Assembly: GCA_013416435.1 (NCBI GenBank)
Contig: JACCEN010000007.1
Location: 124,001-188,000, forward strand
Source of the DNA: Alcaligenaceae bacterium
Lineage (GTDB): Bacteria; Pseudomonadota; Gammaproteobacteria; Burkholderiales; Burkholderiaceae_B
DNA length: 64,000 bases
Reading direction: 5' to 3'
The position numbers and the translations under genes are program-made. Below the pieces are notes generated by a model that did no database searches, was not told the DNA's origin, and saw only the letters and a program-made list of their open reading frames with translations. Shown here in pieces: positions 47,504 to 57,401 of the stretch (positions are counted from its first letter, which is position 1; each line of letters starts with the position of its first letter).

Positions 47504-50500
47504 ATGCCGAGTAACACCGTCGCCCAGTTCGCTGTTGAACTGAAAATGCCTGCAAACGTGCTGCTGGAGCAGCTGCGTTCGGCCGGCGTTGAACTCAAGT
47601 CGGTTGACGATGCCGTCACTGACGCGGACAAGGCGAGGCTGCTTGAGTCGTTGCGCCGCGCCCATGGCGGGAGCGAGGGCAAGAAGATCACCCTGACTCG
47701 CCGTCAAACCTCCGAAATCCGGCAGGCCGACGGCTCAGGCCGTTCGCGCACGATTCAAGTAGAGGTGCGAAAGAAGCGCACTTTCGTCAAGCGCGATACG
47801 TCCGAACTTGCCGCCGAAGCCATCAAGGCCGAAGGCGTCGACAAGCTCGAACCCGTCGCGCACGCGGCCCAGGAAGCCGCGGCCGAGCAACCCGTACTCG
47901 GCCATGACGACGCTCCCCAAACCGTGACGCCCGCTCAGCCCGAGCCCCAAGATGTGCCCGCGTCCATCGAGCCGGCGGCTGAAACCCCGGCTCCCGCCGA
48001 GGCGGTCCCCGTAGCAGCGTCCGCACGCGCAGCAGCGCCTGAAATCGCGCCGGCTCTCGAGCCCGAAGCGCCGCAGGTGTCCGAATCGGCGCCTGCAGAG
48101 GCTTCTGCTGCCGAAGTCGAGCCCGCGCCCGCCGGCGCCGAGGCTGTCGAAGCCTCGTCCGCAGCGGCGGAAGAAGCCGCGGCGCTGTCTGAACCCGCCA
48201 AGGCCGAAGCGCCCAGGCAGGAAGTTGCTCCGGCTCCCGCTGCTGAAACACCCAGCCAGCCCGTGCCGGCGGCGCAGGCACGCGCGGCCAAGCCCGCCGA
48301 CCGCCCGGCAAAAGCCGTCAAGCGTGCGGTTTCCGCTTCAGCGCCTGCCGTCGATCCCGAACGCGAGCGCGCCCGCAAGGCCGCCGAGGCCGAGGCCGCG
48401 GCGCTGCGCGAGATGCTCAGCCGTCCCCGCAAGGTGCTGAAGGCACCGGAACCCGAGGCCGGCAATTTGTCGGGCACGCTGCATAAACCCACATCCGGCA
48501 AGGGCGCCAAGAAGGACGCAAAGGCTGCGCCGGGAGAGGTCAAGAAGACCATCAAGGCGTCCGATGTCTCATCGTCGTGGTCCGACGACAGCGGCCGCAA
48601 GAAGCCCGCTGCGAAGACCGAAACCCAGGCGCCCGGTGCAAGCCGCGACGGCTGGCGCGCGGGCGGCAAGGCAGGCAAGGGAGCGAAGGGCAATGCCCGT
48701 GGCCGCGGCAGGAACGCCCAGCCCGAGCGCCAGGTCGCCGCGCCGGCGGAGTTCATCGCCCGCGAAGTCCATGTGCCCGAGACCATTTCCGTTGCCGATC
48801 TTGCCCACAAAATGTCGGTCAAGGCAGCCGAGGTCATCAAGCATCTCATGAAGCTGGGCCAGATGGTCACCATCAATCAGGTGCTGGACCAGGAAACCGC
48901 GATGATCGTGGTCGAAGAACTGGGCCACATCGCGATCGCCGCCAAGCTGGACGATCCCGAGGCCTTCCTCGAACAGGCCGAAGGGCCCGAGGCCCCGGCA
49001 TTGCCGCGTGCACCCGTGGTTACCGTCATGGGCCACGTCGACCACGGCAAGACCTCGCTGCTGGACTACATCCGCCGCACCAAGGTGGCGTCGGGCGAAG
49101 CCGGCGGCATCACGCAGCATATCGGCGCATACAACGTCAAGACCGATCGCGGCATGGTCACCTTCCTGGATACCCCGGGCCACGAAGCCTTTACGGCGAT
49201 GCGCGCCCGAGGCACGAAGGCAACCGACATCGTCATTCTGGTGGTGGCATCCGACGACGGCGTCATGCCGCAGACCAAGGAAGCCATCCACCACGCGCAG
49301 GCCGCCGGCGTGCCGCTGGTCGTGGCGATCACCAAGATCGACAAGCCCGACGGCAATCCCGAGCGCGTCAAGCAAGAGCTCGTGGCCGAACAGGTCGTGC
49401 CGGAAGAATACGGCGGCGACGTACCTTTCGTGGGCGTGTCCGCCAAGACGGGCGAAGGTATCGACGACCTTCTCGAGAACGTCTTGCTGCAGGCCGAGAT
49501 CCTCGAACTCAAAGAGCCGGTCGATGCGCCCGCCAAGGGTATCGTCATTGAAGCCCGTCTCGACAAGGGGCGCGGACCGGTGGCGACCATTCTGGTGCAA
49601 AGCGGCACGCTCAATCGCGGCGACGCGGTGCTGGCCGGCGCAAGCTTCGGCCGTGTGCGGGCCATGCTGAACGAGAACGGCAAGCCGGTCAACAGTGCGG
49701 GTCCGTCCATTCCGGTCGAGATCCAGGGGCTTACCGATGTGCCGGCGGCGGGCGACGAAGTCATCGCCATGGCCGACGAGCGCAAGGCGCGCGAGATAGC
49801 GCTATTCCGCCAGGGCAAGTTCCGCGACGTCAAGCTGGCCCGTCAGCAGGCCGCAAAGCTGGAGTCCATGTTCGACAACATCGGCGAAGGCACGCAGACG
49901 CTTGCTCTGATCGTCAAGACGGACGTGCAGGGCTCACAAGAGGCGCTGGTTTCCTCGTTGGTCAAGCTGTCGACCGACGAGGTCCGCGTGCAGGTGGTGC
50001 ACGCGGCCGTAGGCGGCATTTCGGAAAGCGACGTGAACCTGGCGATTGCATCTCACGCCGTCATCATCGGCTTCAACGTACGCGCCGAGCAAAGCGCCAA
50101 GAAGCTGGCCGAGCACAATGGCGTCGACCTGCGCTACTACAACATCATCTACGACGCGATCGACGACGTACGCAACGCCATGTCCGGCATGCTGGCGCCC
50201 GAACAGCGCGAAGAGATCATCGGCATGGTCGAGATCCGCGAGATCTTCTCCGTATCGCGCGTCGGCAACATTGCCGGCTGCATGGTCACCGATGGCGTGG
50301 TGCGCCGCGATTCGCAGATTCGATTGCTGCGCAATCACGTCGTGCACTGGACGGGTCACATCGAATCCCTGCGCCGCTTCAAGGACGACGTCAAGGAAGT
50401 CAAGTCGGGATTCGATTGCGGCATCACCCTGAAGGGCAACAACGATATCGAAGTGGGCGATCAGCTCGAAGTCTTCGAAATCAAAGAAGTTGCGCGGTCT

Positions 50501-50506
50501 CTGTAA
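47504..50506 (+). CDS. infB: translation initiation factor IF-2
   Basis: A 1000-residue GTPase that brings initiator tRNA to the 30S subunit. The N-terminus has an IF2N domain ([26 protein letters not shown]), a long Ala/Pro/Glu-rich linker (about 105-330), a second IF2N domain (about 425-480) and the G domain from about 505 with [17 protein letters not shown] and NKID-type ITKIDKP. Domains II to IV follow. The length is at the long end of the family, due to the linker. A shorter IF-2 form from an internal start is possible. Confidence 0.97.
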   Translation: MPSNTVAQFAVELKMPANVLLEQLRSAGVELKSVDDAVTDADKARLLESLRRAHGGSEGKKITLTRRQTSEIRQADGSGRSRTIQVEVRKKRTFVKRDTSELAAEAIKAEGVDKLEPVAHAAQEAAAEQPVLGHDDAPQTVTPAQPEPQDVPASIEPAAETPAPAEAVPVAASARAAAPEIAPALEPEAPQVSESAPAEASAAEVEPAPAGAEAVEASSAAAEEAAALSEPAKAEAPRQEVAPAPAAETPSQPVPAAQARAAKPADRPAKAVKRAVSASAPAVDPERERARKAAEAEAAALREMLSRPRKVLKAPEPEAGNLSGTLHKPTSGKGAKKDAKAAPGEVKKTIKASDVSSSWSDDSGRKKPAAKTETQAPGASRDGWRAGGKAGKGAKGNARGRGRNAQPERQVAAPAEFIAREVHVPETISVADLAHKMSVKAAEVIKHLMKLGQMVTINQVLDQETAMIVVEELGHIAIAAKLDDPEAFLEQAEGPEAPALPRAPVVTVMGHVDHGKTSLLDYIRRTKVASGEAGGITQHIGAYNVKTDRGMVTFLDTPGHEAFTAMRARGTKATDIVILVVASDDGVMPQTKEAIHHAQAAGVPLVVAITKIDKPDGNPERVKQELVAEQVVPEEYGGDVPFVGVSAKTGEGIDDLLENVLLQAEILELKEPVDAPAKGIVIEARLDKGRGPVATILVQSGTLNRGDAVLAGASFGRVRAMLNENGKPVNSAGPSIPVEIQGLTDVPAAGDEVIAMADERKAREIALFRQGKFRDVKLARQQAAKLESMFDNIGEGTQTLALIVKTDVQGSQEALVSSLVKLSTDEVRVQVVHAAVGGISESDVNLAIASHAVIIGFNVRAEQSAKKLAEHNGVDLRYYNIIYDAIDDVRNAMSGMLAPEQREEIIGMVEIREIFSVSRVGNIAGCMVTDGVVRRDSQIRLLRNHVVHWTGHIESLRRFKDDVKEVKSGFDCGITLKGNNDIEVGDQLEVFEIKEVARSL

Positions 50507-50511
50507 GCATC

Positions 50512-50922
50512 ATGGGTCGTCATAAATCCAAACCCAATCCCGGCCGCAATGCGCGGCTGGCCGACCAGATCCAGAAGGATCTGGCCGGCCTGATACAGCG
50601 CGAGATCGACATCTCGCGCGCCGGGCTCATCACGCTCACGGGCGTGGAGCTTTCGGCCGACTACGCGCACGCGAAGGTCTACTTCACCGTCATGGGGGCC
50701 GAGCCCGAAGCGGCCACCGCCGCCCTGACGGAAAAGGCAGGCTGGCTGCACTCCCTGCTGTTCAAGCTGCTGCACATCCATACCGTTCCTACGCTGCGTT
50801 TCATTCACGATGAGCAAATCGTGCGTGGCCTTGAACTGTCACAACTGATCGATCGGGCGAACCAGCCCCGTACCGAACCTTTCAAGCCCTCGGACCCCGA
50901 GGACCCCGACGAACAGCCCTAG
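50512..50922 (+). CDS. rbfA: 30S ribosome-binding factor A
   Basis: A 136-residue KH-fold protein for 16S 5' end maturation and cold adaptation. The frame extends back into infB, but ATG 50512, 5 nt after the infB stop, gives [47 protein letters not shown] and [22 protein letters not shown] are family signatures. It is within the infB-rbfA-truB unit. Confidence 0.95.
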   Translation: MGRHKSKPNPGRNARLADQIQKDLAGLIQREIDISRAGLITLTGVELSADYAHAKVYFTVMGAEPEAATAALTEKAGWLHSLLFKLLHIHTVPTLRFIHDEQIVRGLELSQLIDRANQPRTEPFKPSDPEDPDEQP

Positions 50923-50954
50923 GGGGCTGTCGTTTTCACCAGGATCTATGAACG

Positions 50955-51704
50955 ATGGCTTCCCGACGCGGGCAGATGCTCGATGGTGTCCTGTTGCTGG
51001 ACAAACCGGAAGGTCTATCCAGCAACCATGCTTTGCAGCGCGCCAAGCGCGCGCTCGACGCGCGCAAGGCCGGCCATACCGGCACGCTCGATCCCTTTGC
51101 CACAGGCCTGCTGGTCTGCTGTCTGGGAAAGGCGACGAAAATCTCGGGTCATATGCTCGATGCCGACAAGGGCTATGTGGCCACGCTCCGTTTTGGCGAG
51201 GAAACCGATAGCGGCGACCTCACCGGCAACCCGGTCAGCTTGGCGCCCGCAGGTTTCGATGGTGTCGATCAGGCGGATCTCGAACGAGTGCTGTTGAATT
51301 TCAAGGGCGAGATCCAGCAGGTCCCGCCCATGTACTCCGCCCTGAAGCGCGATGGGAAGCCGCTGTACGAGTATGCGCGCCAAGGGATAGAACTGGATCG
51401 CCCGCCCCGCGCGGTCACGATCCACGACATAGAGCTCTTGAGCTTTGACCGGCTCGAGGCAGTCATAGCGGTCCAATGCAGCAAAGGCACGTACATACGC
51501 ACGCTTGCGCAGGACATCGGCCGCCAGTTAGGTTGTGGCGCACATTTGAAGGCACTGAGGCGCACCAGTGTCGGGCCGTTCGGGCTCGACAAGGCCGTCG
51601 GGCTCGAAGCCCTGCAGGCCATGCCGGATCCCAAGGCGGCCCTGATCGCGCTGGATGCCTTGCCCGCCGGGCTGAAGCCGGCAACCCCTACACAAAAGGA
51701 TTGA
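50955..51704 (+). CDS. truB: tRNA pseudouridine-55 synthase
   Basis: A 249-residue enzyme that makes pseudouridine 55 in the T loop of tRNAs. The early [24 protein letters not shown], catalytic Asp in [46 protein letters not shown] and [32 protein letters not shown] are all typical. It begins 32 bp after rbfA and ends 4 bp before typA. It lacks the long C-terminal PUA extension of some homologues, so it is a shorter form. Confidence 0.96.
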   Translation: MASRRGQMLDGVLLLDKPEGLSSNHALQRAKRALDARKAGHTGTLDPFATGLLVCCLGKATKISGHMLDADKGYVATLRFGEETDSGDLTGNPVSLAPAGFDGVDQADLERVLLNFKGEIQQVPPMYSALKRDGKPLYEYARQGIELDRPPRAVTIHDIELLSFDRLEAVIAVQCSKGTYIRTLAQDIGRQLGCGAHLKALRRTSVGPFGLDKAVGLEALQAMPDPKAALIALDALPAGLKPATPTQKD

Positions 51705-51708
51705 AACT

Positions 51709-53529
51709 ATGAACCGCGCTTTGCGCAATGTGGCGATCATCGCCCACGTCGATCACGGCAAGACCACGCTTGTCGACCAATTGCTGCGCCAGTCGGGTAC
51801 GTTCCGCGACAACCAGCAGGTGTCCGAGCGTGTCATGGACTCGGGAGACATCGAAAAAGAACGCGGCATCACCATTCTTGCGAAGAATTGCGCCGTGCAG
51901 TATGAAGGCACCCACATCAACATCATCGACACGCCGGGACACGCGGACTTCGGCGGCGAAGTCGAACGGGTGCTGTCCATGGTGGACGGGGTGGTGCTGC
52001 TTGTCGACGCCGTGGAAGGTCCCATGCCCCAGACGCGTTTCGTGACGCGCAAGGCGCTGGCGCTGGGCCTGAAGCCCATTGTGGTCGTCAACAAGATCGA
52101 CCGTCCGGGCGCGCGCCCCGACTTCGTCATCAACGCCACCTTCGACCTTTTCGACAAGCTGGGCGCCACGGAAGAACAGCTCGATTTTCCGGTCATCTAT
52201 GCGTCGGGCCTGTCCGGATACGCCGGTCTGACCGATGACGTGCGCAGCGGCGACATGCGTCCCCTGTTCGATGCCATCCTCAAGCATGTTCCACAGCGTG
52301 AGGACGATGCCGAAGGGCCTCTGCAGATGCAGATCATCTCGCTGGATTACAGCACCTATGTCGGCAAGATCGGCGTGGGCCGCATCAACCGCGGGCGCAT
52401 GCGCGCCGGCATGGACGTGGTCGTCAAGTTCGGCCCTGACGGCGATCCGATCAAGGGCCGCGTCAACCAGGTTCTGAAGTTCAAAGGCCTGGAGCGCGAG
52501 CTGGTGGATGAGGCTGAAGCGGGCGACATCGTGCTGATCAATGGCATCGAGGAAATCGGTATCGGCTGCACGATCATGGATCCGGCCAAGCCGGAGGCAC
52601 TGCCGATGCTGCGCATCGACGAGCCCACTCTGACCATGAACTTCATGGTGAACACCTCGCCGCTGGCAGGCCGGGAAGGCAAGTTCGTGACCAGCCGCCA
52701 GCTGCGCGACCGCCTGGACCGCGAACTGAAATCGAATGTGGCCTTGCGCGTCAACGATACGGATGACGATACGGTGTTCGAGGTTTGCGGGCGGGGCGAA
52801 CTGCACCTGACCATCCTGCTCGAAAACATGCGCCGCGAAGGCTATGAATTGGCCGTGTCGCGTCCGCGCGTAGTGTTCAAGGAAGAGAACGGCGTCAAGC
52901 TGGAGCCTTACGAACTGTTGACCGTCGACGTGGAAGACAGCCATCAGGGCGGCGTCATGGAAGAACTGGGCCGCCGCAAGGGCGACTTGCTCGACATGCA
53001 GGCCGACGGGCGTGGCCGTACCCGGCTGGAGTACCGCATCCCGGCCCGTGGCCTCATCGGCTTCCAGGGCGAGTTCATGACGCTGACGCGCGGCACCGGA
53101 TTGATGAGCCACATCTTCGATGACTACGCTCCCATGCGCGAGGGTGGCGTTGGTGAACGCCGCAACGGCGTGCTCATCAGCCAGGACGACGGCGTGGCGG
53201 TGGCCTACGCGCTCTGGAAGCTGCAAGAGCGCGGCCGCATGTTCGTGACGCCCCAGGATCCTTTGTACGAAGGGATGATCATCGGCATTCACAGCCGCGA
53301 CAATGACTTGGTGGTCAATCCCACCAAGGAGAAAAAGCTGACCAACGTGCGTGCTTCCGGCAAGGACGAGCACATCGACCTCGTGCCGCCCGTGCAGATC
53401 ACGCTCGAGTATGCGGTCGAATTCATCGACGACGATGAGCTGGTGGAAGTGACGCCGAAGTCCATCCGCTTGCGCAAGCGTTACCTGCAGGAGCACGAGC
53501 GCCGCCGCATGTCGCGCGAAGCAAGCTGA
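51709..53529 (+). CDS. typA: ribosome-associated GTPase TypA/BipA
   Basis: A 606-residue elongation-factor-like GTPase needed for 50S assembly and growth under stress. The G domain has [19 protein letters not shown], the switch sequence [26 protein letters not shown] and [13 protein letters not shown]. Domains II, III, V and the TypA-specific C-terminal part ([43 protein letters not shown]) follow. It is last in the operon; a palindromic repeat begins 1 nt past its TGA. Confidence 0.97.
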   Translation: MNRALRNVAIIAHVDHGKTTLVDQLLRQSGTFRDNQQVSERVMDSGDIEKERGITILAKNCAVQYEGTHINIIDTPGHADFGGEVERVLSMVDGVVLLVDAVEGPMPQTRFVTRKALALGLKPIVVVNKIDRPGARPDFVINATFDLFDKLGATEEQLDFPVIYASGLSGYAGLTDDVRSGDMRPLFDAILKHVPQREDDAEGPLQMQIISLDYSTYVGKIGVGRINRGRMRAGMDVVVKFGPDGDPIKGRVNQVLKFKGLERELVDEAEAGDIVLINGIEEIGIGCTIMDPAKPEALPMLRIDEPTLTMNFMVNTSPLAGREGKFVTSRQLRDRLDRELKSNVALRVNDTDDDTVFEVCGRGELHLTILLENMRREGYELAVSRPRVVFKEENGVKLEPYELLTVDVEDSHQGGVMEELGRRKGDLLDMQADGRGRTRLEYRIPARGLIGFQGEFMTLTRGTGLMSHIFDDYAPMREGGVGERRNGVLISQDDGVAVAYALWKLQERGRMFVTPQDPLYEGMIIGIHSRDNDLVVNPTKEKKLTNVRASGKDEHIDLVPPVQITLEYAVEFIDDDELVEVTPKSIRLRKRYLQEHERRRMSREAS

Positions 53530-53530
53530 G

Positions 53531-53671
53531 GGGGTCAGACCCCGCATGGGGTCTGACCCCAGGTTTTTCGAGCTGGCCTGAAGATGAAGGGGTCAGACCC
53601 CGTATGGGGTCTGACCCCCAGTTCGTTGAGTTGCCCTGAAAGGGGTCAGACCCTGTACAGGGTCTGACCCC
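53531..53671. repeat. three palindromic gene-end repeats between typA and the IclR gene
   Basis: Copies at 53531-53560 (centre GCAT, 1 nt after the typA stop), 53589-53618 (centre GTAT) and 53642-53671 (arms GGGGTCAGACCCT and AGGGTCTGACCCC around GTAC). In the last one an inner C-G pair has become T-A on both sides. The genes on either side are in tandem. Confidence 0.95.
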
Positions 53672-53702
53672 TCAAGTTTTTTAGCCGATCTCTCAAAAAA
53701 AC

Positions 53703-53736
53703 GATACAATTCATTCCTATTTCCGGAATTCGTATC
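53703..53736 (+). promoter_or_regulatory. nested palindrome over the iclR-type gene's promoter, putative operator
   Basis: GATAC-AATTC-ATTCC (53703-53717) faces GGAAT-TC-GTATC (53725-53736), giving nested inverted repeats centred near 53720 and ending 3 bp before the ATG. TACAAT (53705-53710) inside it is a 5/6 match to a -10 box. An autoregulatory operator is the simplest reading. Confidence 0.55.
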
Positions 53737-53739
53737 ATC

Positions 53740-54543
53740 ATGGCCAAAGACAGCATCGCCGAGTCCGATGAACTCAAGATAGACGGCAACACGCCGACCA
53801 TGCGGCTTTTTGCGCTGCTTGAGGTCATCGCCCGCAAGAATCAGTTTTTTTCCTTGCAAGGCCTGGTGGAGGAACTTGGCCTGCCCAAGCCCACCTTGCA
53901 CCGCATGCTGCAGCAATTGGAAAGCGCCGGCATGATCCAGCGCGACGGGGACGGTCGCCAATACAGCAGCGGCTTGCGTTTGCGCCGCATGGCCGAGAAC
54001 CTGCTCTTGAACAACACCGTGCATGGCGCCAGGCACGCAATACTGCGACAACTTGTCGAAGAGGTCGGAGAAAGCTGCAACATCACCAGCTGCACCGGAA
54101 ATGAAGTCGTGTATCTGGACCGTGTCGAGACCGTGGCGCCGCTGCGCTTCTATCTGCATCCCGGATCCAGGGTGCCGGTGCATTGCTCGGCCAGCGGCAA
54201 GCTGTTTCTGGCCCAGATGACGCCCTCGCAGCGGCGGCGCCTGCTGGGACACGCCGCGCTGACCAAATATACCGACAAGACGCTGCTGACGATGGACCAG
54301 GTCGAGGCCGAAATCGATCGTGTGCGGCGCGATGGCTATGCCGTCGACAATGAAGAGTTTCTTCCCGGACTTGTGTGCGTGGCGGTGCTGGTACCGGTCA
54401 AGGAAGGGAAGTCGAATATCGCCGTTGCCATTCAGGCCCCGACCCTGCGCATGACCGTCGAAAAGTCCTTGCAATGCCTGCCCGCGCTTCACAGGGCGGC
54501 CGGGGCGCTGTCCGAAATCGAAATCGAGAACGGCCGGTCATAG
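53740..54543 (+). CDS. IclR-family transcriptional regulator
   Basis: A 267-residue protein with N-terminal winged helix (PTMRLFALLEVIARKNQFFSLQGLVEELGLPKPTLHRMLQQLESAGMIQRD) and C-terminal effector domain (RVPVHCSASGKLFLAQM, DNEEFLPGLVCVAVLVPVKEG). IclR members respond to small organic acids. It is 25 bp upstream of the cobS-like gene in the same direction, so it may be co-transcribed with cobST, an unusual partnership. An operator-like palindrome overlaps its promoter. Confidence 0.9.
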   Translation: MAKDSIAESDELKIDGNTPTMRLFALLEVIARKNQFFSLQGLVEELGLPKPTLHRMLQQLESAGMIQRDGDGRQYSSGLRLRRMAENLLLNNTVHGARHAILRQLVEEVGESCNITSCTGNEVVYLDRVETVAPLRFYLHPGSRVPVHCSASGKLFLAQMTPSQRRRLLGHAALTKYTDKTLLTMDQVEAEIDRVRRDGYAVDNEEFLPGLVCVAVLVPVKEGKSNIAVAIQAPTLRMTVEKSLQCLPALHRAAGALSEIEIENGRS

Positions 54544-54568
54544 GTCCGGCCGTCAAGGAGCACATAAC

Positions 54569-55534
54569 ATGTCCGTGACCCCGCCCATGCAGCATGTATC
54601 CAGCCGCGCGGCGTTCGGCCTGCAGCAGGATTTCCAGATCCCCGCCTTCGCCGAGCGCGACGAGCACGTTCCAGAGATCGACCCCGTCTATCGATTCAAT
54701 CCGGAAGTCACGCTGGCGGTGCTTGCCGGTTTCATGCAGAATCGGCGGGTTCTGGTCCAGGGCGCGCACGGCACAGGCAAATCGACGCACATCGAACAGA
54801 TCGCGGCCCGGCTGAATTGGCCCTGCGTGCGGGTCAACCTCGACGGCCAGATCAGCCGCCTGGATCTGGTCGGGCGAGACGCCATCGTGCTGCGCGAAGG
54901 CCGGCAAGTCACCGAGTTTCAGGAAGGCATCGTGCCATGGGCGCTGCAGCGTCCCGTGGCACTGGTCTTCGACGAGTACGATGCGGGCCGGCCCGACGTC
55001 ATGTTCATCATCCAGCGCATCCTGGAGCGCGAAGGCAGCTTCACCCTGCTCGACCAGAACCGGGTGATCCGGCCCCATGCGGGCTTCCGGCTTTTCGCCA
55101 CGTCCAATACCGTGGGCCAGGGCAACCTGAACGGCCTGTATCACGGCGTGCAAGCGCTCAATCATGCGCAGCTGGATCGCTGGAACATCGTGGCCACGCT
55201 CAATTATCTCCACCCTGCGGAAGAACTCGAGATCGTGCTGGCGCGCGTTCCCGGCATGGACGACAGCCAAGGCAGGCAAACGGTCGCAGCCATGATAGGC
55301 GTGGCGAATCTGACCAGGAAGGGATTCGAGGCGGGGGACATTTCCACTTTGATGTCGCCGCGCACGGTGATTTCGTGGGCGGAAAACAGCCGCATATTTT
55401 CGGATATCGAACTGGCGTTCCGCTTGTCTTTCCTGAACAAGTGCGAAGACGCCGAAAAGCCCGTCGTGGCGGAATACTATCAGCGCTGTTTCGATTGCGA
55501 CCTCGACGAGTCCGCCGCGCAGGCCTTGCGCTGA
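54569..55534 (+). CDS. cobS: CobS-like AAA+ ATPase (cobaltochelatase small subunit homologue)
   Basis: A 321-residue AAA+ protein with Walker A GAHGTGKS at 65-72, Walker B LVFDEYD at 132-138, and the CobS-characteristic stretches AARLNWPCVRVNLDGQISRLDLVGRDAIV, EGIVPWALQRPVALVFDEYDAGRPDVMFIIQRILE and LLDQNRVIRPH. In aerobic B12 synthesis CobS and CobT power CobN to insert cobalt into hydrogenobyrinic acid diamide. No cobN or other cobalamin gene is in the window. cobT follows after 6 bp. Confidence 0.9.
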   Translation: MSVTPPMQHVSSRAAFGLQQDFQIPAFAERDEHVPEIDPVYRFNPEVTLAVLAGFMQNRRVLVQGAHGTGKSTHIEQIAARLNWPCVRVNLDGQISRLDLVGRDAIVLREGRQVTEFQEGIVPWALQRPVALVFDEYDAGRPDVMFIIQRILEREGSFTLLDQNRVIRPHAGFRLFATSNTVGQGNLNGLYHGVQALNHAQLDRWNIVATLNYLHPAEELEIVLARVPGMDDSQGRQTVAAMIGVANLTRKGFEAGDISTLMSPRTVISWAENSRIFSDIELAFRLSFLNKCEDAEKPVVAEYYQRCFDCDLDESAAQALR

Positions 55535-55540
55535 ATCGCC

Positions 55541-57250
55541 ATGGACAGCGGCACCGCTCATCGACGCCTTCCGATACAAACCGAACAGTTGGCGGCCGCC
55601 GTCCTGCGGGCGTTGAGCGGCAACGTTCAGCTGCATTTCGAGGGCGGTCGAGTCTACGACGATGCCAGGCCTGTTCCCGTTCATGCGCCGCATCTGCAAA
55701 GACAGCTCCTGCGGGCGGACTTCGAATCCAGCCGCGCCGTGGCCGATGCACTGGCATTGCGCAGCCGCTATTCGGATGCCGTCCTCCATCAGCGGTTGAT
55801 GCCGGAGAAATCCATCGAAAAACTGCTTTTCGAATGGCTGGAGCAGCTGCGCGTGGAGTCGCTGGCGCCGTCCTCCTTGCCGGGCACCCGGCGCAATTTG
55901 ATCCGGAACTATCGGCGCTGGTCGGATGACTTCCTCGATTCCGGCGCGGCGGAAAGCAGTTTGGGAATATTGCTCTTTGCGTTCTCCCAGATCGTATGGA
56001 GCCGCCTGATGGTGCAAGCGCTGCCCGAACACGTGCAAGACCTGCTCGAGCCTGTGCGAGCCTCGCTGGCGCCTTCGTTGGGCCCGGCCCTGGCCGGCTT
56101 GCGCCAATGCCGCGACGATCAGGCCGCCTACGCCCGCCATGCTCTCCATATCGCGCACGAGATTGCACAGCGTGTGGACTGCGAATATGAAGACAGCCCC
56201 GAGACCAAAGCGGTCCGGCGGGGGGATTTCAGCCTGTCGCTGGATTTCGAATCCGGCGATGCCGATGCGCCGGAGACACAGGCCATTATCGGCGAGCGGG
56301 GCGAGATTCCCGGTGGCCGGGAAACCTATCGCGTCTTCACGCGCCGCTATGACCGCGAGGTGGACGCCGCGGATCTCTTGCGCTCCGGCCTTGCCCATGA
56401 ATATCGTGAGGCGCTGGACCAGCGCCTGGCGCAAGAAGGCGTGAACGTCGGGCGGCTGTCGCGCGCGCTGCGCGCTTTGCTGACGCGTCCGCGCCGGGAT
56501 GGCTTCCAGTATGGCGAGGAAGAAGGGCGAATCGATGGCCGGAGGTTGGCTTCGATTGTCAGCTCCCCGACGGAGCGCCGCGTTTTCTACCAGGATCGGT
56601 ATACACCCGTATCTCATTGCGCCGTCAGCTTTCTGATCGATTGCTCGGGTTCCATGAAGCAGTATCGTGCCGACCTTGCCTTCATCATGGACGTGCTGAT
56701 GCGGGCCCTGGACCACGCAGGCGTGCGGTCCGAGATCCTGGGATTCACGACGCAGGCCTGGAATGGAGGCCGCGCCCAGAAAGCCTGGTGGGCTGCCGGC
56801 CGGCCGGCCGCGCCTGGCCGCTTGAATGAGCTCTGCCATATCGTGTTCAAGGCGGCCTCCCAGCCCTGGCGGCGCGCGCGCAGCAGCATCGTGGCCATGA
56901 TGAAGCCGGACCTGTTCCGCGAAGGCGTCGATGGCGAGGCGGTGCAATGGGCTTGCGAGCGCCTGCTCGCAAGAGACGAGGAAAGGCGCGTCCTTTTCGT
57001 GATTTCAGACGGCTGTCCCATGGACGGCGCCACGCATCTCGCTAACGACGAGTTCTACCTCGACCGCCATCTGAGATCGGTGGTCAGGCACTACGGGCAA
57101 CATGCCGGCATCGAAATCCTGGGAGTGGGGCTGGGACTGGATCTGAGCGCATACTATGCGCGCTCGTTGAGCCTGGACCTTTCGGAAGGCGTGGGTAATT
57201 CCGTATTCGACGTGTTTCTGGCTTTGCTGGCCGGCCAGGGCAAGCGTTAA
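55541..57250 (+). CDS. cobT: CobT-like protein with von Willebrand A domain
   Basis: A 569-residue partner of the AAA+ protein, with an N-terminal CobT region (KLLFEWLEQLRVESLAPSSLPGTRRNLIRNYRRWSDDFL), a central acidic part and a C-terminal VWA domain. The metal-ion-dependent adhesion site begins at Asp367 in DCSGSMKQYR and continues with ISDGCPMDGAT. CobT sits between the CobS hexamer and CobN in cobaltochelatase. It is shorter than the alpha-proteobacterial protein (~630). The last bases precede a repeat cluster and the convergent pta. Confidence 0.88.
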   Translation: MDSGTAHRRLPIQTEQLAAAVLRALSGNVQLHFEGGRVYDDARPVPVHAPHLQRQLLRADFESSRAVADALALRSRYSDAVLHQRLMPEKSIEKLLFEWLEQLRVESLAPSSLPGTRRNLIRNYRRWSDDFLDSGAAESSLGILLFAFSQIVWSRLMVQALPEHVQDLLEPVRASLAPSLGPALAGLRQCRDDQAAYARHALHIAHEIAQRVDCEYEDSPETKAVRRGDFSLSLDFESGDADAPETQAIIGERGEIPGGRETYRVFTRRYDREVDAADLLRSGLAHEYREALDQRLAQEGVNVGRLSRALRALLTRPRRDGFQYGEEEGRIDGRRLASIVSSPTERRVFYQDRYTPVSHCAVSFLIDCSGSMKQYRADLAFIMDVLMRALDHAGVRSEILGFTTQAWNGGRAQKAWWAAGRPAAPGRLNELCHIVFKAASQPWRRARSSIVAMMKPDLFREGVDGEAVQWACERLLARDEERRVLFVISDGCPMDGATHLANDEFYLDRHLRSVVRHYGQHAGIEILGVGLGLDLSAYYARSLSLDLSEGVGNSVFDVFLALLAGQGKR

Positions 57251-57256
57251 GGCACG

Positions 57257-57401
57257 GGGGTCAGACCCCGTACGGGGTCTGACCCTTTTCCCGGCATTTT
57301 TTGGGGTCAGACCCTATAGGGTCTGACCCCTCATTCACTATAGGGTCTGACCCCTTGCCCGCTGCATTGCCGGGGTCAGACCCCATACGGGGTCTGACCC
57401 C
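57257..57401. repeat. palindromic gene-end repeats at the cobT/pta convergence
   Basis: Copies at 57257-57286 (centre GTAC), 57303-57330 (28 bp, one base pair lost symmetrically from the arms) and 57372-57401 (centre ATAC), plus a half arm at 57342-57354. The last copy contains the TGA stop of pta (57376-57378) and encodes that protein's final residues. Confidence 0.95.

Noticed and set aside
54398-56947. An 849-codon minus-strand open frame opposite iclR, cobS and cobT
   Set aside because: It covers three genes with clear motifs on the other strand; only a GC-driven shadow.
40720-57250. A functional link between the CobW-family GTPase and cobST as a B12 locus
   Set aside because: They are about 13 kb apart with unrelated conserved operons between; CobW-family proteins often serve zinc or iron, so the link is unsupported.
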